This document shows positions 60,271 to 64,000 of a stretch of 64,000 bases of DNA, one piece after another (position 1 is the stretch's first letter; every line of letters starts with the position of its first letter). The DNA is from Diadema setosum (lineage: Eukaryota > Echinodermata > Echinoidea > Diadematoida > Diadematidae), in contig NC_092694.1 in assembly GCF_964275005.1 (NCBI RefSeq), positions 36,405,542 to 36,469,541 of the forward strand, written 5' to 3'. The notes beneath the pieces are model-generated. The model worked only from the letters and a program-made list of their open reading frames with translations, did not search any database and had not been told where the DNA came from. Position numbers and translations under genes: made by a program.

Positions 60271-61319
60271 ATATATATGTATATAATTTCATATGTATAT
60301 ATGTATACAATGTACTTGATCTCATACCTGTGCGTACTATCATATTATTCCCAGTTATTTCCAAAATATTTGATGTCTACGTTTACTTTTAAAAACTACA
60401 TATTTTGCTTTGGACGTGTCATAATTTGTTAGCATAACACCATTCAAAACGTCTAATAAATTATGTTCAACTACCTCCAATAAGTCAATATTCTTATTTC
60501 CAGATGGAAAAGAATGAAGTACAGACAGATAATGCCTCATAAGCGTAATAAAACGTAGCGATGGATTTTGGTTGATGTCATCTTTTCCCAACAGCTGCTT
60601 TTACGTGTCTCTTTCAACATAATTATGTAAATGTACATAATATTTACATGCATAAATGATGCATATTGATATGCAACACAAAAGCTGGATCATTTTGTTC
60701 TAGCTTTTCTTATCATGTCTTTACTCATTAATACCAGAGTTTGTGATCTCGTTTACTTTGTATTTGCTGGGATGCTGTCGATCTACTATGAACATGATGT
60801 CAAACAAAACTGAGAATTTAATGGAACTCCTGTTGAGAAAAATACAAACCCTATAAAGCTCATAAATAAGGTCGGTATTGTCTACGACTATTTTGTAATG
60901 TGGACGTTCTCGTGAAACAATTTTAGTTAGACGACAAGATAAGATTGTAAGCCATGCGTTCCGGTGTGTATTTATCATTACAAATCGTTCTAACTCACTG
61001 CGTCTTGATTTTATTCATGTCACGCGGCTCTCTCTAGGTTTATATGGTTGGAATTTTGCTGAAGACCTGCCAGCGGTCGCTTGTTCAAAGGGTGCCTCCC
61101 TGGGTTATCATACGAAAGCATTGTGGTTGTTACTGAAGGACGGGGTACTTGTAATATGCATGGAAACGCATATATTAAAAGCTATAGCCTGTCCAAGATA
61201 CTGATAAAGAAACTGTGAAAGCATTACACTTGTGGAGGTCCCGAGGAGGGTAAAGATACTAATGATGTAAGTCTTTATCATCGAGTCTTCAAAAGCTTGC
61301 AGGGAATGATATACGCCTT
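60271..61319. other. Intergenic, unassigned minus-strand frames
   Basis: Minus-strand frames at 60355-60591 and 60721-60978 read like ordinary protein sequence but match no family I recognise, and no splice pairs could be built. They may be decayed coding remnants. The 3' untranslated region of the tyrosine-tail gene is probably at the right. Confidence 0.3.
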
Positions 61320-62329
61320 TTAGAGCCTTTTCTGAGGTACCTCGTACAGAGAATGATGACCGGTATGTCCGGAGGCAAGAGAGTCTGCTCCCCAGAGTTC
61401 TGGGGGAGGGACACCACCATGGGGTCTTGGCGGGTATGCTACCTGCTGGCCGTTACACTCAGGACTCTCGCCATAAAAGGGTTCATACGTAGACTGGGTG
61501 GTATTTGGTTCCTGTCGCGGGTTGCAGATGGCTCCGGAAATAAGGAAGTCCGGAAATTCGTAGGTGCTGTTGAGCAACGGTCTATTACACGAGGTAAGTT
61601 CATAGGGGCACCAGTACTCCGACTCGGGATTGTAGCCCGAGGGATATTGATCGGATGTAGCCCCGCAGATTGGATCGTCAGCTCTGTCATATTCTTCTTG
61701 ATCACCTGTTGGGTCAGACGTATCCAAATCGTGATAGAACAGGGATAAACCTGGACTCTAAGGGCTGGGTCAAGTTGCTTTCTGGTAATCATTGCAATAA
61801 AGTCATGTCGAATAGTAAGAGTAGGAAGACACAATTTTCCTGGGAACAAGTCAATGCAAGAATCATAGTTGCGGAATATATTTTCCTGGGAACAAGTCAA
61901 TGCAAGAATCATAGTTGCGGAATATATTGATGTCAATTGAAAAAAAAAAAAGAATATTGATCACCGATGTGGAGTCAAATAAAATACTCCTTCTGATCCC
62001 TCAATAAAAAAAAAAAAAAAATCAAAAACAAACAAACAAAAAACACTCGAAGGTTTAGAGTCGTGATGTTTATACCAGACAAACAGTTAATGTCGAAGTA
62101 ATATCAAGAACACTTTCATCATGCAGAACTTGTAAACTTGCCCAACTCCGTCAGTCTGGTTTTGATTTAAGAAAACGTTTTTTCATTGAAATTGCCCTAT
62201 AAATCTTGGTGCACACAAATAAAAAAAAAATGGAGAGAAAAGAGGCCTTACCGGATTTGAAAAGGTGAGTCCAATACATCCCATCTTCATCAACTCTCAT
62301 GTCTTCGTACTTTTCGTCATTGCTCATGC
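61320..62329 (-). CDS. Last two exons of an unidentified gene with a tyrosine-rich C-terminal tail
   Basis: Exon 62252-62329 (after cgaatacag, before GTAAGG) and exon 61320-61750 (after gagtccag) join in phase 1, giving ...HLFKSG/LSLFYHDLDTSDP... and about 170 residues to the stop. The upstream exon or exons lie beyond the LINE or the window edge, so the start is unknown. The 78-bp exon is phase 1 at both ends and acidic (DEKYEDMRVDEDGMYW). It contains YEDM, a YxxM motif of the kind bound by PI3-kinase SH2 domains when phosphorylated. The last exon is rich in Pro, Ser, Gly and Tyr (EEYDRA, STYEPF, SLYEVPQKRL). A receptor cytoplasmic tail is a reasonable inference; no family was recognised. 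A 46-bp tandem duplication lies in the intron (about 61834-61925). Confidence 0.6.
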
Positions 62330-62446
62330 CTGTATTCGGGAGAAGAAGAGATGCAGGAAACAAAGATTTCGAAAAATAAAACGAAGACTTTCTTTTCCTT
62401 TGCATACGTAGATCAACAAACTACATACATAGACAATTACATATTT
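62330..62446. other. Intron of the tyrosine-tail gene adjoining a LINE
   Basis: Short stretch between the 78-bp exon and the LINE 3' end. No other feature was seen. Confidence 0.5.
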
Positions 62447-64000
62447 TTTGTTTTAATAGATACTTTATTTTCTGCAAATCAACAAATCAATCAGCAAATC
62501 AATATACATAAGGCACATGATCATGAACATGTGGGAAATATACAAAATAGATTCAAAACAGAGTCGTTTGACTTGCGTAAACAAAGATATAAAAGGTAAT
62601 TAATGATACAATATACAGTATGCATGTCTATGCAGCGGGGATTACAACAATTATAATTATGGAGCGATAATGCAGAGGGCCGCCATTGTAAGCATAGCTT
62701 GAAAAGATGGCCGGCCAGAGGAAAAGGTAGGGGCGTATACTGGTAATACTACAATACAATACAAATTCTGCTGCGAAGATAGCAGGGGAAAAACGTGATG
62801 GTGGTGGATGTGCGTGCAAGTGCTAGAAAGTGCAGAAGGGCAGATATGCTGGAATGTAGAATAATCGAATTGGTTTGCTGAAAAGGGGAACGGTATGCGA
62901 TGTTGCTATTTGGGAGACCAACATTAATCATATGAATTATTTGTTTTTAATTTGTATTTGAAGTATACTGTAATAAAATGTGCTTCTTTAAGTTTGCTTT
63001 AAATGAAAACAAGGAGGCACATTGTTTCAACCCCTCAGGAAGAGTGTTCCATGTATCCGGACCGTGATGTCTAATCGATTTTTGAGCAAGTAAAAGCTTT
63101 GGATTACTTAAATGAAAATCATGGGAACGACGGGTTGGGTATGAATGAATATGGTCATTGGTTACTAAGGCATTATGAAAAAATGGTAATAAATTTCGAG
63201 TGTGTTTATACATGAATATAGCAGTTAGATATATATGTATGTCATGGGCTTTTAAAGTTTTTAGGCGATGAAATATAGGATCGGTGTGAGCCAAAAAATT
63301 TGAGTGTGTGCATATACGAAGAGCCTTTTTCTGAAGAATAAAAATTGTATTTAATTTACTTTTGCTACAGTTGCCCCATACAATATTGCAATACATTACA
63401 TATGGTAAAAATAAAGTGTTATATAACATTATTAAAGTTTGATCATTAATCAAATACTTTATTCTCCTTAAAACACCAGTTGTTTTAGATATTGCTGTAG
63501 TAATATTCTGCACATGAGTATTCCAAGTTAAATTGCTATCTAGGGTCACTCCTAGAAACTTGGTTGAGTGTTTCTCAGCAATGTTTATACCATCAATATA
63601 AATACTTTTGGGAAGGGTGGGTTGGGATTGAAGAGTATGAAAATGTACAAAACATGTCTTATCAATATTCAATGAAAGCTTGTTACTTCTAAACCATTTC
63701 GAAATATTACCTAATTCCATATTAAGTGTATCAATCAGTGTTGCAATATCCTTATGAGAATAAAAAACGTTAGTGTCGTCTGCAAATAAGATGAAGTTCA
63801 AATGTGGGGAGCAATTGGTGATGTCATTAATGTAAATCAAAAAAAGTAGGGGCCCGAGGATAGATCCCTGAGGGACACCACATGACACGTTAGAATATAA
63901 TGAATGACTAGATTTAAATGCAACATATTGTTTGCGATGACTTAGATAACTTCTGAACCATGACAAAGTAATCCCTCTCACGCCATAATTCTGTAATTTT
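62447..64000 (-). mobile_element. LINE (CR1/Jockey-like), 3' part, runs off the window
   Basis: Minus strand: reverse transcriptase frame, then a 0.5-kb 3' untranslated region ending near 62447 (gtatctattaaaacaaaaa). A truncated copy of this 3' end is at 54.0 kb. The 5' part lies beyond the window. Confidence 0.85.
62947..64000 (-). CDS. LINE reverse transcriptase, C-terminal part
   Basis: An open frame of about 350 codons continues past the window edge (upstream residues KLQNYGVRGITLSWF). It shows the polymerase signature block: GVPQGSILGPLLFLIYIND, then the catalytic FADDTN (YxDD-type box). These are followed by NKLSLNIDKT, the thumb-proximal FLGVTLDSNLTWNTH, the family's C-terminal PYVMYCNIVWGN, and HGPDTWNTLPE near the end. 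The protein would reverse transcribe LINE RNA at the target site. The frame is uninterrupted as far as visible, so this may be a fairly young copy. The endonuclease domain expected upstream is outside the window. Confidence 0.9.
   Translation of the reverse strand, partial: KLQNYGVRGITLSWFRSYLSHRKQYVAFKSSHSLYSNVSCGVPQGSILGPLLFLIYINDITNCSPHLNFILFADDTNVFYSHKDIATLIDTLNMELGNISKWFRSNKLSLNIDKTCFVHFHTLQSQPTLPKSIYIDGINIAEKHSTKFLGVTLDSNLTWNTHVQNITTAISKTTGVLRRIKYLINDQTLIMLYNTLFLPYVMYCNIVWGNCSKSKLNTIFILQKKALRICTHSNFLAHTDPIFHRLKTLKAHDIHIYLTAIFMYKHTRNLLPFFHNALVTNDHIHSYPTRRSHDFHLSNPKLLLAQKSIRHHGPDTWNTLPEGLKQCASLFSFKANLKKHILLQYTSNTN

Overview
The window is animal genomic DNA, most likely from a marine invertebrate deuterostome such as an echinoderm. 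The evidence is low gene density, abundant AT-rich microsatellites, spliced genes with GT/AG introns, intronless phytochelatin-synthase-like genes, a TRIM-type gene, tRNA-derived SINEs, Penelope-type and CR1/Jockey-type retroelements and many MITEs. The species cannot be fixed from sequence alone, and the echinoderm call is an inference from gene and repeat content.

Layout. 1-19 kb is almost entirely repeats: a 15-bp minisatellite arranged head-to-head (3.2-4.0 kb), MITEs at 4.8 and 6.2 kb, a tRNA-derived SINE (7.7 kb), a 2.4-kb long-inverted-repeat element (12.6-15.0 kb), a decayed LINE endonuclease region (16-17 kb) and a MITE (18.1 kb). At 19.36 kb lies the first phytochelatin-synthase-like gene. 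From 25.5 to 35.6 kb lies the centrepiece: a P-superfamily DNA transposon of 9,396 bp (25738-35133) with 31-bp perfect terminal inverted repeats, an 8-bp target duplication and a three-exon THAP-type transposase gene on the minus strand. It is inserted into a foldback element that has its own 9-bp target duplication. 36-42 kb holds further MITEs. At 42.26 kb lies a second intact phytochelatin-synthase-like gene, followed at 43.7-44.2 kb by a broken third copy. 45-54 kb holds MITEs, an almost perfect 736-bp palindrome of a Penelope-like element, and LINE fragments. 54.9-56.8 kb is a TRIM-type gene whose reading frame shifts in the RING domain. 61.3-62.3 kb carries the last two exons of an unidentified minus-strand gene ending in a tyrosine-rich tail. 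A LINE reverse transcriptase runs off the right edge.

How things fit together. The two intact phytochelatin-synthase-like genes and the pseudogene are on the same strand and form a dispersed paralogue cluster separated by the transposon-rich interval. Their catalytic triad (Cys43, His167, Asp185) matches the plant enzyme with the same 18-residue His-Asp spacing, but the proteins stop right after the catalytic domain. The P-type transposon keeps every part expected of a working element: TIRs, target duplication, zinc-binding THAP domain, coiled coil, and D-D-E catalytic residues. It also carries unusual extra cargo: a block of about 290-bp tandem repeats and a large 3' non-coding region.
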